This document shows, piece by piece, positions 18,924-27,774 of a DNA stretch of 64,000 bases. The stretch covers positions 2,542,001-2,606,000 of the forward strand of contig OZ252216.1 of assembly GCA_965248915.1 (NCBI GenBank). The letters run 5' to 3'. The notes beneath the pieces were generated by a model. The model ran no database searches. It was not told where the DNA came from and worked only from the letters and a program-made list of their open reading frames with translations. Within the stretch, counting starts at the first letter, position 1; each line of letters opens with the position of its first letter. The position numbers and the translations under genes were made by a program. The DNA comes from CBDFLA01 sp965248915 (GTDB lineage Bacteria > Pseudomonadota > Alphaproteobacteria > M2410).

Positions 18924-19682
18924 GTGATCTACGCCGTCGGAGACATTCATGGTGAACTTGCCATTCTGGAGGAGCTCCTGGATGAACTCCGTTGGGATGC
19001 GCACAACCACGCCTCCGACAATCACAAACTCATCTTCATCGGCGACTATGTCGACCGCGGGCCTCATTCACGCCAAGTCATCGACACGATCAAAAACGGT
19101 GTCGACGGATTTGAAACGACTTTCTTAAAGGGCAATCACGAGTACGTCTTTCTCGACTTCATCAAGGAACCAACCCCCGAAAAAGCCGAGCGTTGGTTTC
19201 GTGATTTCGTTGGCGGTAAGGAAACTCTTGCGTCTTATGACATCGACGCCGACGCGGTTCATGAAGACCTCAAGAACGGCGATGACGTATCACGTCATTT
19301 GGGTGCGGTCCCAAAAGATCACCTCGAATTCTTGGAGAAATTAACGCTCACCCATGAGGAACCTGGTTACTATTTCACCCATGCCGGCATTCGACCCGGC
19401 GTTGACTTGAGGGATCAAGAAGAAAAGGACCTCTTGTGGGTCCGAGAAACCTTCCTTGAAGACGAGCGCGATCATGGGCCCATTGTCGTGCATGGGCACT
19501 CAACCCGCCGAGATGTTGAGCTCTTGCACAACCGGATCAACATCGACACTGGCGCCTGCCTCTTTGGTGTTCTTTCAGCGGTCGCGCTTGAGAAGGTTGG
19601 TCCCAGGGTCATCCAAGTCAAAGGGCGTAGACAGGCAAAGTACCCACCACACCACGTCACCGACGTCCACGCTGCGGACTGA
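18924..19682 (+). CDS. PPP-family metallophosphatase
   Basis: 252 residues. A metal-dependent phosphoprotein or nucleotide phosphatase of the PPP group. The three metal-binding blocks are GDIHG (about residues 6-10), GDYVDRG (40-46) and KGNHE (69-73), and later blocks THAGIRPG and VVHGHS supply the remaining His ligands. An in-frame GTG lies at 18900, but AAGGAGGTGGG is placed seven bases ahead of the GTG at 18924, which gives VIYAVGDIHG near the N-terminus as is typical. Follows the DUF4175 gene by 40 bases and converges with the zinc-ribbon gene. Substrate unknown. Confidence 0.9.
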   Translation: MIYAVGDIHGELAILEELLDELRWDAHNHASDNHKLIFIGDYVDRGPHSRQVIDTIKNGVDGFETTFLKGNHEYVFLDFIKEPTPEKAERWFRDFVGGKETLASYDIDADAVHEDLKNGDDVSRHLGAVPKDHLEFLEKLTLTHEEPGYYFTHAGIRPGVDLRDQEEKDLLWVRETFLEDERDHGPIVVHGHSTRRDVELLHNRINIDTGACLFGVLSAVALEKVGPRVIQVKGRRQAKYPPHHVTDVHAAD

Positions 19683-19726
19683 CGACCAACAACTGCAATG
19701 TCGGAAGTAAAATTGGTGGCCTGAAA

Positions 19727-20392
19727 CTATTCACCTTCGTCCAAAATTCTTAACTCAAGATCAAACGCATTGGCTGGCGGGCTGGACCGCCGTGTTTCAA
19801 AGGGTTGCGACCCACCAGCCACAAGCTCGCCTTGTCCGACAACGAAATCCCAATGGTCCAATTCGTTCTGCCCACTGTCGCGCAATGTTGCACGCGCTTT
19901 TGTGTAAGGAAGAGCATCACCGGTCTCATTGACCACCATGCCGGAAATCACAAGGATTGATGTTCCATCTTCAACCGCGCGCCAAAATGTCGTATCGCGA
20001 AACGTCAAACGATCAATCGAAACGTCAATACCGAACATCGCGTAGATGCCTTGTGCAGGCGGCCACACTTTTACAACATCATATCGATAGGTATGCGAAG
20101 CAAACACCCCTGCTGATATTGCCGCCAGCGCCAAGATGATGCCAAATACCGCGATCAGCCCACGTGAGCGACGGTGCCCGTGAGCACCTTCGGCTTCCGA
20201 AGTCTCAAACCCATTTTGTTCGACAATTTGTGGTTGGATGTCTTCGACCACAACCGCACGCGGCACATCTCTCGGCGCCTCCTGGTACCAGGTGTGTTCA
20301 CAATTCGTGCATTTGACCGATCGACCCTCTGGCTGAAAGCCAGTGGCATCAGCGTGATATCTCGTATTGCAGGCGGGACAGGTAATAATCAT
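19727..20392 (-). CDS. MJ0042-type zinc-ribbon membrane protein (DUF3426-like)
   Basis: 221 residues. The N-terminus is a zinc ribbon: MIITCPACNTRYHAD then VKCTNCEHTWYQ, with CxxC pairs at residues 5/8 and 28/31. A single membrane segment (about 78-98, GLIAVFGIILALAAISAGVFA) follows, and the C-terminal domain (GMVVNETGDALPYTKARATLRDSG) has the beta-sandwich pattern of DUF3426. Such genes commonly lie opposite ftsE in Rhizobiales; the function is not known. The ribbon is cytoplasmic and the DUF3426 domain periplasmic if the N-terminus stays inside. Confidence 0.88.
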   Translation of the reverse strand: MIITCPACNTRYHADATGFQPEGRSVKCTNCEHTWYQEAPRDVPRAVVVEDIQPQIVEQNGFETSEAEGAHGHRRSRGLIAVFGIILALAAISAGVFASHTYRYDVVKVWPPAQGIYAMFGIDVSIDRLTFRDTTFWRAVEDGTSILVISGMVVNETGDALPYTKARATLRDSGQNELDHWDFVVGQGELVAGGSQPFETRRSSPPANAFDLELRILDEGE

Positions 20393-20502
20393 AAAGTATC
20401 AGCTCACTCACACCTCGCGGGGTCGCAGTCCATAGTTTGTCATAATTTGAGATCATAACAAACCTACCTATAGCGCGAGAGGACGAAAACCAGTATCAAG
20501 CA

Positions 20503-21294
20503 ATGCCCGGATCAAGCAATGTAGAGTTGAAGTCCCACCCGCCCCCAGAAAGGAGCAAACCCATCGAGTCTTTCGTTCGATTTAGTAATATTGCCATGCG
20601 TTACGGTTCGGGGCCAGAGGTTCTCAAAGATATCTCTTTTAGCCTTGAAAAAGGTGGCTTTCGCTTCCTGACAGGCCCATCTGGCGCGGGAAAATCGTCT
20701 CTTCTGCGCCTTCTTTACCTGGCTCACCGCCCGTCACATGGCGAGATCGAGATGTTTGGGCAAGATGTCGTAAACGCAGCCCGGGAAGACTTGCCAGAGC
20801 TTCGTCGCCGAATTGGTGTTGTCTTCCAAGAATTTCGACTGATTGACCATCTGACCAGCTTTGAAAATGTTGCTCTGCCGCTCCAAATTGCCGGTAAGAA
20901 GAAAGATGAATATCGTGACGACGTCGTCGAGCTTTTGAACTGGGTTGGTCTTGGCGATCACATCGACGCCAAACCGCCCGAACTCTCTGGAGGCGAGCAA
21001 CAAAGGGTTGCGATCGCGCGCGCGGTTGTTGCGAAGCCAGATCTGCTTCTTGCAGACGAACCCACCGGAAATGTCGACGCTGAAATCGGGTTACGTCTGA
21101 TGAGGCTCATGTTGGAGCTCAACAAACTCGGCACCACAATTGTCATTGCGACCCATGATCAGTATTTGGTGGAGGCCATCGGCGCGCCGGAACTTCATTT
21201 AAACGACGGCCACCTCTTCGTCAAAGGAGAGACCGCTCACGCCACACCTGAACCCTACCCAACATCACAATCGCCGACGCCCGATCAACCATGA
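20503..21294 (+). CDS. ftsE: Cell-division ABC transporter ATP-binding protein FtsE
   Basis: 263 residues. The ATPase half of the FtsEX complex, which regulates septal peptidoglycan hydrolysis. Walker A GPSGAGKSS is near residue 58, the Q-loop VVFQEFRLIDH near 107, the ABC signature LSGGEQQRVAIARA near 160, and Walker B LLLADEPTGNVD near 181 with its typical FtsE EPTGN. An N-terminal extension of about 25 residues (PGSSNVELKSHPPPERSK) precedes the fold and may be a misassigned start. The stop overlaps the ftsX ATG (ATGA). Confidence 0.94.
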   Translation: MPGSSNVELKSHPPPERSKPIESFVRFSNIAMRYGSGPEVLKDISFSLEKGGFRFLTGPSGAGKSSLLRLLYLAHRPSHGEIEMFGQDVVNAAREDLPELRRRIGVVFQEFRLIDHLTSFENVALPLQIAGKKKDEYRDDVVELLNWVGLGDHIDAKPPELSGGEQQRVAIARAVVAKPDLLLADEPTGNVDAEIGLRLMRLMLELNKLGTTIVIATHDQYLVEAIGAPELHLNDGHLFVKGETAHATPEPYPTSQSPTPDQP

Positions 21295-22202
21295 CCAAAC
21301 CTGAAACATCATCGAACGCCCCAATCCTGCCCGGTACGAAGGAAAGCCCCTTAACCGGAGAAAGCCTGACCCGCGTCATTGCGATCATGTGTTTCTTGGC
21401 CAGCCTCGCGCTTGGCGCGTTCTTGGCCATTGGCAAGGCGACAGATAGCTGGACACAGGGTCTGGCCGATTCCGTGACCGTTCAAATCAAACCATCAAAA
21501 GAGATGACGTCGGCCGATCAACTGACAACAGCACTCAATCTCCTGACCGCCACCGAAGGGGTCGAGGCCGCCAATCCATTGTCGCGCAAAGAGTCGCAAG
21601 CCCTTTTGGAGCCTTGGCTTGGCAAGAACAAGTTTCTCTTGGACTTGCCCATACCGCAACTCATCGAAGTTCAAATTCAACCAGGCGGTATCGTCAACTT
21701 AGAAGCCCTAGGCAGGCGTCTAGCGCAACAAGTGCCTGGCGCACAATTGGACGATCACCGACGTTGGAATGACCGTCTCGTAAAATTTGCAGGTTCCCTC
21801 AAGGGTCTTTCGTTCACAATTCTATTGCTCATCGTTTTCGCGACCGTGATGATCATTGTATTTGCCACCCGCGCAGACATGTCCGCCAGCAGAGATATTG
21901 TCGAGGTTCTCCACCTCATCGGCGCCAAAGACGAATTCATCGCCTTGCAGTTTCAATGGCACTTTTTCTGGATTGCGCTTTGGGCTGGTTTTATGGGCAT
22001 TGGCGGCGCAGCCATTGCATTCTTTTTTCTAGGACAAGCAGCCAGACGCGACTGGGCCGGGCCGACTGGAGATATTCTCCCGACCCTCGCCTTCGATCCT
22101 TCTTTCTATGTTTTCTTGTTGTTGATCCCAGTAATGACCGTCATCGTTTGTGTGGCAACCGCAAGGTTTGCGGTATTGCACACTCTAAGAAACACCTTGT
22201 GA
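21291..22202 (+). CDS. ftsX: Cell-division ABC transporter permease FtsX
   Basis: 303 residues. Four membrane segments are clear: about 31-49, 175-193, 222-248 and 268-290. The long loop between the first two (SVTVQIKPSKEMTSADQLTTALN onward) is the periplasmic domain that signals to cell-wall hydrolases or their activators. The mid-protein stretch ATRADMSASRDIVEVLHLIGAKDEFIALQFQWHF is characteristic of FtsX. The start lies within the ftsE stop, so the two are translationally coupled. A hairpin-rich intergenic region follows. Confidence 0.94.
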   Translation: MTKPETSSNAPILPGTKESPLTGESLTRVIAIMCFLASLALGAFLAIGKATDSWTQGLADSVTVQIKPSKEMTSADQLTTALNLLTATEGVEAANPLSRKESQALLEPWLGKNKFLLDLPIPQLIEVQIQPGGIVNLEALGRRLAQQVPGAQLDDHRRWNDRLVKFAGSLKGLSFTILLLIVFATVMIIVFATRADMSASRDIVEVLHLIGAKDEFIALQFQWHFFWIALWAGFMGIGGAAIAFFFLGQAARRDWAGPTGDILPTLAFDPSFYVFLLLIPVMTVIVCVATARFAVLHTLRNTL

Positions 22203-22236
22203 GCGATCACGCGGGGGCCACTCCTAAGCCAATGGG

Positions 22237-22252
22237 TTAACGTTTTGTTAAC
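22237..22252. promoter_or_regulatory. CtrA-type binding site TTAA-N7-TTAAC
   Basis: TTAA at 22237-22240, a seven-base spacer and TTAAC at 22248-22252 match the full CtrA consensus exactly. The site is also an inverted repeat, GGTTAAC and GTTAACC around GTTTT (22235-22253), so it could instead act as a hairpin. It lies 35 bases after ftsX and about 240 bases ahead of the YdcF-like gene. CtrA is the alphaproteobacterial cell-cycle response regulator; control of this locus by it is an inference. Confidence 0.5.
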
Positions 22253-22259
22253 CATGAAA

Positions 22260-22278
22260 CTCAGGCCCAGCGCCTGAG
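22260..22278. terminator. Stem-loop after ftsX
   Basis: CTCAGGC and GCCTGAG form a perfect seven-base-pair stem over a CCAGC loop. There are A-runs rather than T-runs on the plus-strand 3' side, so it is not a textbook terminator for ftsX. It may end ftsEX transcripts imperfectly or belong to a structured RNA. Confidence 0.4.
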
Positions 22279-22336
22279 AAAACCGTTGCACCCTCGCGAC
22301 GCGCCCTAGAAACCCCATATTTCCAACCATGATGTT

Positions 22337-22360
22337 CCCCAAGAAACGTTTCCTTAGGGG
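22337..22360. other. Second inverted repeat in the ftsX-ydcF gap
   Basis: CCCCAAG and CTTAGGGG can pair, with one unpaired A near the base, around a GAAACGTTTC-like centre that is itself partly self-complementary. No T-run follows. Together with the two repeats upstream it makes this 287-base gap unusually structured. Confidence 0.35.
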
Positions 22361-22489
22361 TGGGGTGTGTTAGAATAAGACAAATTCGCGGATGCGAACA
22401 AAATCAAAAACCGAGACGCCACAATCGGTTGAAACGCCGGACGAAGCAGACGCAAGAAACACGTAACCGCAATGCAAGGCGTGAGTAAG

Positions 22490-23158
22490 ATGAGTAATGA
22501 GAGATGGCCAGTAGCAAAGAACGACGCCAATCGTCGTGAGAGACGTGCCCATCAATCTGAGGGCGGTCTTGTTGGGTTTATCGTTGGCTTCTTTGGTTCC
22601 CTTCTCTTCGCCATGTTCTTTATTGCCTTCGGCGGCTTCCTCGAATTCGTTTCACAACTACCAAGAGCCACGTCCGAAAGTCCAACTGGCGATGCAATCC
22701 TTGTTCTCACCGGTGGTGAAGAACGGATCAACACCGGCCTCACACTGCTTGCCAGTGGTCAAGGTCAACGTGTTCTCATCTCCGGTGTCTATGAGCAAAC
22801 AACGCCTGAAGACATCCGTGAACTGATTGAACCAGCGCTGGACGCGCATTTCGATTGCTGCGTCGACCTTGGTCATACGGCTCAAAACACCATCGGAAAC
22901 GCGCTTGAAGCAGCAGATTGGGTGGAGGAACATGAGTATAAGACGGTCATCGTTGTGACGGCTTTTTATCACATGCCTCGAAGTCTCGCAGAACTCCGCG
23001 AGGCCCTGCCCAATACACAATTGATCGCCTACCCGGTCTTCCCAGAGGGTGTTTCGGTTGACGGATACTGGAAGCGCCCCGGCACGACCAAACTCTTCGT
23101 CTCAGAATACATAAAATATATGGCGGCCTTGGCACGATTCAGGTTAAATCATCCCTGA
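22490..23158 (+). CDS. YdcF/ElyC/SanA-family (DUF218) membrane protein
   Basis: About 222 residues from the ATG at 22490, or 228 from the ATG at 22472. A basic cytoplasmic N-terminus leads into one membrane segment (about 26-52, GGLVGFIVGFFGSLLFAMFF). The DUF218 core follows: GDAILVLTGGEERINTGLTLL, then GHTAQNTIGNALEAADWVEEHEYKTVIVVTAFYHMPRSL, in which the TA-N-x-xA and T-x-x-x-HMPR elements are typical. ElyC and SanA relatives in E. coli affect envelope integrity. In Rhizobiales it usually lies between ftsEX and plsC, as here. Confidence 0.9.
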   Translation: MSNERWPVAKNDANRRERRAHQSEGGLVGFIVGFFGSLLFAMFFIAFGGFLEFVSQLPRATSESPTGDAILVLTGGEERINTGLTLLASGQGQRVLISGVYEQTTPEDIRELIEPALDAHFDCCVDLGHTAQNTIGNALEAADWVEEHEYKTVIVVTAFYHMPRSLAELREALPNTQLIAYPVFPEGVSVDGYWKRPGTTKLFVSEYIKYMAALARFRLNHP

Positions 23159-23193
23159 AATCTCTCCTCTCCCCCTGCCGCAGGCACACATTC

Positions 23194-23925
23194 ATGCGCT
23201 TTCTAAATTCCCTTCTCTTCAACGTCTTTTACTATGTTGAGACGGGTGTCATGGGCATTCTCTGGCTACCTTTCCTCTTCTTCGGGCCTAGATCGATAAC
23301 CATGCGGGGCATTGAGATTTATGTCTCGATCATGATGAAGGCCCTCAAGTTCTTTTGTAACGTCGATCTAGAAATCCGCGGTCGCGAGAATATTCCCGAC
23401 GAGCCCGCCCTCATTGCCTCCAAACATCAGTCGATGTGGGAAGCCCTCATGTTTCACAATCTCGTCAAGGATCCGGCCATGATCCTCAAACGCGAATTGA
23501 CCTGGCTTCCATTCTTTGGGTGGTATGCTATGCGCGCGCGGATGATCTCGATCAATCGCGGCGCCGCTGCGCGCGCACTCAAGGACATGATCACCCAAGC
23601 GCGTGACCGACTTTCCAAGGGCCGCCCAATCGTCATTTTCCCTGAAGGGACCAGGCGCGCACCTCACGCAGAACCCGACTACAAGCCCGGCATCGCCGCC
23701 CTCTATACGCATCTTGACCGTCCTTGTATCCCGGTCGCCGTAAACTCCGGACTCTTTTGGCCACGACGAACGATCATTAAAAACCCAGGCACCATGGTCT
23801 TGGAATTCCTGCCCCCAATCCCACCAGGGCTCAAACGCAAAGAATTCATGGCCAGGCTTCAAGAGGAGACCGAGACGGCGACGACACGCCTGCTGGCCGA
23901 AGGTGAGCAATCTCTAGTTACCTAA
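23194..23925 (+). CDS. plsC: 1-acyl-sn-glycerol-3-phosphate acyltransferase
   Basis: 243 residues. Adds the second acyl chain to lysophosphatidic acid, forming phosphatidic acid. Two N-terminal hydrophobic stretches anchor it. Motif I is KHQSMWE near residues 76-82, where the usual HX4D carries Glu in place of Asp, a variant common in alphaproteobacterial PlsC; motif III is FPEGTRR near 149-155; RPCIPVAVNSG is motif IV. It begins 35 bases after the YdcF-like gene. Confidence 0.93.
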   Translation: MRFLNSLLFNVFYYVETGVMGILWLPFLFFGPRSITMRGIEIYVSIMMKALKFFCNVDLEIRGRENIPDEPALIASKHQSMWEALMFHNLVKDPAMILKRELTWLPFFGWYAMRARMISINRGAAARALKDMITQARDRLSKGRPIVIFPEGTRRAPHAEPDYKPGIAALYTHLDRPCIPVAVNSGLFWPRRTIIKNPGTMVLEFLPPIPPGLKRKEFMARLQEETETATTRLLAEGEQSLVT

Positions 23926-24010
23926 AGCGCGCAAAAAAAGCCGAGTTTTCCCCACAAACACCCCCTTTGCCGATTGCCTGTGAATATTATGAAAAAAGAG
24001 GTCCACAGCC

Positions 24011-24019
24011 TGTGGATAA
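24011..24019 (-). promoter_or_regulatory. DnaA box (TTATCCACA) upstream of nrdJ
   Basis: The minus strand reads TTATCCACA, a perfect high-affinity DnaA box. A one-mismatch copy (TTATCCCCA, minus strand) is at 24063-24071 and a two-mismatch copy (TTCCCCACA, plus strand) at 23948-23956. The box overlaps an inverted repeat CCACAG-C-CTGTGG at 24003-24015, and CAGGAACAT is repeated at 24032 and 24087. All lie within 220 bases of the nrdJ start. Confidence 0.5.
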
Positions 24020-24162
24020 CTTGGAATGTAGCAGGAACATCAAACGTCTATGGTTGCAGTCCTGGGGATAAGTAGGGAGTACATAACAGGAACATATTCT
24101 TGACCAAAAGGCCCCAAAAGCCTAAGATAGCAGGTCCTCCCGCCAGAAATTAAGTGAGCCTC

Positions 24163-26451
24163 ATGACCATCGATCAAAGTCCTATTGCGCACCAAATTTG
24201 GGATATGAAATACCGTTTCAAGGACCCAGATGGGCGCCCGCTTGATCAATCCATCGAGGACACCTGGGACCGCGTTGCCAAGGCCCTGGCCGAGAACGAG
24301 GCCGAAGCAGACCGCGAACACTGGCATCAAGAATTTCGGGCAGCCCTTGAGGACTATCGATTTCTGCCCGCCGGGCGCATTCTTGCCGGCGCCAGCACCG
24401 GACGTCGGGTTACCCTGTTCAATTGCTTCGTCATGGGCACCATTCCAGATGACATGTCGGGTATTTTTGAGAGCCTGAAAGAAGCCGCCATCACCATGCA
24501 ACAAGGCGGTGGTATTGGTTATGATTTTTCGACCCTCCGCCCCAAGGGTGCACCCGTAAAAGGGGTCGGCGCTGATGCATCCGGTCCATTGTCCTTCATG
24601 GATGTTTGGGACGCCATGTGCCGCACTATCATGTCCGCCGGGTCCCGCCGCGGTGCCATGATGGCGGTGATGCGTTGCGATCACCCAGACATAGAAGAGT
24701 TTATCGCAGCTAAGGCCGATCCCATCAGACTACGGAGTTTCAACCTCTCCGTTCTCGCGACAGATCCTTTCATGGAAGCGGTGAAGTCAGATGGCGATTG
24801 GGATCTGGTCTTCAAAGGTGAAGTGTACAAGACCGTCAAGGCGCGCGATCTTTGGGAAAAGATCATGTCCTCGACCTACGAATTTGCGGAACCAGGCGTG
24901 ATCTTCATCGACCGCATCAATCAGGAAAACAATCTCAACTACTGTGAGACAATCAGCGCGACAAACCCTTGCGGTGAACAACCCCTTCCTCCATATGGCG
25001 CTTGCCTCTTAGGGTCCATCAATTTGGCACGCCTCGTGCAAAATCCCTTTACCAAAGACGCGGCGATAGACATGGGCGAATTGGGCCAGTTGGTTCGAAC
25101 CGCAGTTCGCATGATGGACAACGTCGTCGATGTGTCCAAATACCCCCTCGATGAACAAGCCGGTGAAGCCCTCAACAAGCGTCGCATCGGCCTCGGGGTG
25201 ACGGGGCTCGCCGACGCAATGATCATGTGCGGTGCTCGCTATGGCAGCAAATCGTCCGTCGATCTCATCGACAAATGGCTTGGAGAAATTGAGCGCAGCG
25301 CCTATTTGGCAAGCTGCGACCTTGCTGAAGAAAAAGGCGCCTTCCCCCTCTTTGACAAAGACGCGTATCTGAGTGGCAGCCATATCTCGAAGCTGGGCGA
25401 AGATGTTCAAGAGAAAATAGCTGATGTGGGTATTCGAAACGCGTTGCTCACGTCCATTGCTCCTACCGGCACGATTTCACTCCTCGCAGACAATGTCTCA
25501 AGTGGAGTCGAGCCTGTGTTCAGCAATTCTTACAAGCGCAAAGTCCTGCTTCCCGACGGCACCCGCCAGGAAGAAATCGTGTCGGATTACGCCTATCGTC
25601 TCTTTGTCGAGGGTGGCGGCAATCCAAACGAATTGCCGGACTACTTTGTAACCACGCAAGACCTTTCGCCTGCCGACCATGTGACCATTCAAGCGGCCGC
25701 ACAAAAATACATCGACAGTTCGATTTCCAAAACCATCAACTGTCCCGTTGACATCAACTTTGATGCTTTCAAACGTGTTTATCTGGAAGCCTATGATCAA
25801 GGTTGCAAAGGGTGCACCACGTATCGACCCAATGACATCACCGGCTCCATTCTATCGATCGAACCGAAAGCAAAAGACGAAACCATATCACAGACGGATC
25901 TGCCTGAGACGGACGGTGTCGTTTACATGTCTCAGCCCCTCGACCGGCCACAAAGCCTAGGCGGTGCCACCTACAAAGTTAGGTGGCCTGAGTCCGATCA
26001 CGCCATCTACATAACCATCAACGACATCGAGCAAGGCGGGCGCGCAAGGCCCTTTGAGATTTTCATCAACTCAAAGAACATGGAGCACTACGCCTGGACG
26101 GTCGCATTGACCCGCATGATCTCTGCCGTCTTCCGCCGCGGCGGAGACGTAACCTTTGTCGTCGATGAGCTCAAAGCCGTGTTTGATCCAAGAGGTGGTC
26201 AGTGGATGAAAGGGCGCTATGTGCCCTCTCTTCTGGCAGCCATCGGCGAGGTAATCGAAGAACACATGCGCAGCATCGGGTTCATTTCCGACGACGACGA
26301 GGGACTTGTTGAAGCCGCCAAAGCCAAGGCCGTTGGCGCCGAGAGCGAAGAGCCAAAGGGCAAGACTTGCCCCAAGTGTTCAATGCCAAGTCTCTTCATG
26401 ATTGAAGGGTGTGAAACGTGTGTTTCTTGTGGCCACTCCAAGTGCTCCTAA
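24163..26451 (+). CDS. nrdJ: Adenosylcobalamin-dependent ribonucleotide reductase (class II)
   Basis: About 762 residues from the ATG at 24163; a GTG at 24154 is three codons earlier. Reduces ribonucleotides to deoxyribonucleotides using AdoCbl to generate the radical, in presence or absence of oxygen. ATNPCGEQPLPPYGACLLGSIN near residue 265 carries the active-site Cys-loop and Glu; NCFVMGTIPDDM and GGGIGYDFSTLRPKGAPVKG are further core elements. The end has a TSCPD-type domain and a Cys-rich tail (CPKCSMPSLF, then CETCVSCGHSKC) expected to relay electrons or bind zinc. The cofactor can be supplied by PduO in this window. No cobalamin riboswitch was found upstream. Confidence 0.96.
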   Translation: MTIDQSPIAHQIWDMKYRFKDPDGRPLDQSIEDTWDRVAKALAENEAEADREHWHQEFRAALEDYRFLPAGRILAGASTGRRVTLFNCFVMGTIPDDMSGIFESLKEAAITMQQGGGIGYDFSTLRPKGAPVKGVGADASGPLSFMDVWDAMCRTIMSAGSRRGAMMAVMRCDHPDIEEFIAAKADPIRLRSFNLSVLATDPFMEAVKSDGDWDLVFKGEVYKTVKARDLWEKIMSSTYEFAEPGVIFIDRINQENNLNYCETISATNPCGEQPLPPYGACLLGSINLARLVQNPFTKDAAIDMGELGQLVRTAVRMMDNVVDVSKYPLDEQAGEALNKRRIGLGVTGLADAMIMCGARYGSKSSVDLIDKWLGEIERSAYLASCDLAEEKGAFPLFDKDAYLSGSHISKLGEDVQEKIADVGIRNALLTSIAPTGTISLLADNVSSGVEPVFSNSYKRKVLLPDGTRQEEIVSDYAYRLFVEGGGNPNELPDYFVTTQDLSPADHVTIQAAAQKYIDSSISKTINCPVDINFDAFKRVYLEAYDQGCKGCTTYRPNDITGSILSIEPKAKDETISQTDLPETDGVVYMSQPLDRPQSLGGATYKVRWPESDHAIYITINDIEQGGRARPFEIFINSKNMEHYAWTVALTRMISAVFRRGGDVTFVVDELKAVFDPRGGQWMKGRYVPSLLAAIGEVIEEHMRSIGFISDDDEGLVEAAKAKAVGAESEEPKGKTCPKCSMPSLFMIEGCETCVSCGHSKCS

Positions 26452-26471
26452 AGCAAAGGTAGACCACTGGC

Positions 26472-27686
26472 ATGACCCGTTTCATCCTCACAAACAAGGA
26501 TGCGCGGCGCACCCTCCTCCATTTACAAGGTCTATCCCACAAGCGGCGCAGCAAATTGACAGACGCCGAGCTGGCATCCCGCATTCACGACCTCGGTTAC
26601 GTACAACTCGACACCATCAACACCGTTGAACGCGCCCATCATCAAATTCTGTTTTCGAGAAACGAAACTTACAAACATGACCAGTTGAAACGGCTGCATG
26701 AGTCTGATCAAGCTCTCTTCGAAGGCTTTACCCACGACGCTTGTGTCATCCCCATGGAATTTTACCCGTATTGGCGAACCAGATTTCGAAAGGCGCAAGA
26801 AATGCTCCTCAACCGACCCGGTTGGTCAAGACGGTTGGGAGATGATCCCAAAGCGACCATTCGCCAAGTCATGAAGCGCATTGAGCGCGAAGGTCCCACC
26901 ATGTCGCGTGACTTTGAAAAACCCACCAAAGGAAACCAATCATGGTGGGGGTGGAGCCCGACAAAAACTGCACTCGAGTACCAATGGTATAGCGGCAAGA
27001 TTGCAGTGGTACGGCGCGAAGGCTTTCAAAAAGTCTATGATCTGACAGAACGCGTCATTCCTGAAACCGTTCGCACCGAGAAACCAAGCAAGAACCAAAT
27101 CATCGATTGGAAATGCCGCAATGCCTTGATGCGTTTGGGGTTTGGTACCTGCGGTGAGATTGCGAGATTTTGGGAGATGTTGCCCCCAGCCGCCGTCAAG
27201 GCTTGGGCAGACCCGTTGATCGGCAAGGACCTCGTTGAGATTGATGTTGAAGGGGCAGACGGGTCTCTAAAGGCCGCCATCGCGTTCAACAATATCGAGG
27301 ACGTGGTTCAAAAGGCGGATGATACGCCGACATCACTACGTTTCCTCAGCCCATTCGATCCGGCCATCCGAGATCGCAAACGAACTGAGCGTCTGTTTGA
27401 CCTCGACTACCGGATCGAAATCTTTGTACCTGAAAAGAAGCGACAATTCGGATACTACGTCCTGCCAATTCTCGAGGGCGAGCGATTTACCGGTCGAGCT
27501 GACCTCAAAGTTCACAGAAAAGAAGGTAAGCTCGAAATGAAAGGCCTTTGGTTAGAGCCGGGAGTGAAGTTCTCCAAAGGAAGACAAGAAGGTCTTCGTC
27601 GAGAGCTGTCCCGATTGGCAAAATTCACAGGAGCCAGCGAAATAGAGGCAGATCAAGCTATTGATGACGTACAGTGGACGACCTGA
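26472..27686 (+). CDS. ycaQ: YcaQ-type DNA glycosylase (winged-helix, DUF1006)
   Basis: 404 residues. Opens with a helix-turn-helix-like segment, DARRTLLHLQGL and LASRIHDLGYVQLDTIN. Q45-L46-D47 matches the Q-x-D catalytic motif of YcaQ (AlkX), while AlkZ relatives have Q-x-Q. ERAHHQILFSRN follows as in the family, and the last third has LRFLSPFDPAIRDRKRTERLFD. YcaQ unhooks DNA crosslinks by removing alkylated bases. It starts 20 bases after nrdJ on the same strand, so a replication/repair transcript is plausible. Confidence 0.88.
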   Translation: MTRFILTNKDARRTLLHLQGLSHKRRSKLTDAELASRIHDLGYVQLDTINTVERAHHQILFSRNETYKHDQLKRLHESDQALFEGFTHDACVIPMEFYPYWRTRFRKAQEMLLNRPGWSRRLGDDPKATIRQVMKRIEREGPTMSRDFEKPTKGNQSWWGWSPTKTALEYQWYSGKIAVVRREGFQKVYDLTERVIPETVRTEKPSKNQIIDWKCRNALMRLGFGTCGEIARFWEMLPPAAVKAWADPLIGKDLVEIDVEGADGSLKAAIAFNNIEDVVQKADDTPTSLRFLSPFDPAIRDRKRTERLFDLDYRIEIFVPEKKRQFGYYVLPILEGERFTGRADLKVHRKEGKLEMKGLWLEPGVKFSKGRQEGLRRELSRLAKFTGASEIEADQAIDDVQWTT

Positions 27687-27774
27687 CAGGGACATTTCGG
27701 GTCACAACTTGGCCGTATTTCACCGCTTCAATCACCGTCGAATTGTTGATGCTTAAAACGGTCTGGGGACCCTC

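Noticed and set aside
23368..23910. A 180-codon frame opposite plsC
   Set aside because: It lies wholly within a well-supported gene on the other strand and has no recognisable domain.
23926..24153. Cobalamin riboswitch before nrdJ
   Set aside because: No B12-box-like segment or matching stem order could be seen.
23926..24153. Chromosomal replication origin, because of the DnaA boxes
   Set aside because: Only one perfect box, no long A+T-rich unwinding segment, and none of the genes usually found near alphaproteobacterial origins.
24040..24684. A 214-codon frame opposite nrdJ
   Set aside because: Antisense to the conserved N-terminus of nrdJ, no domain.
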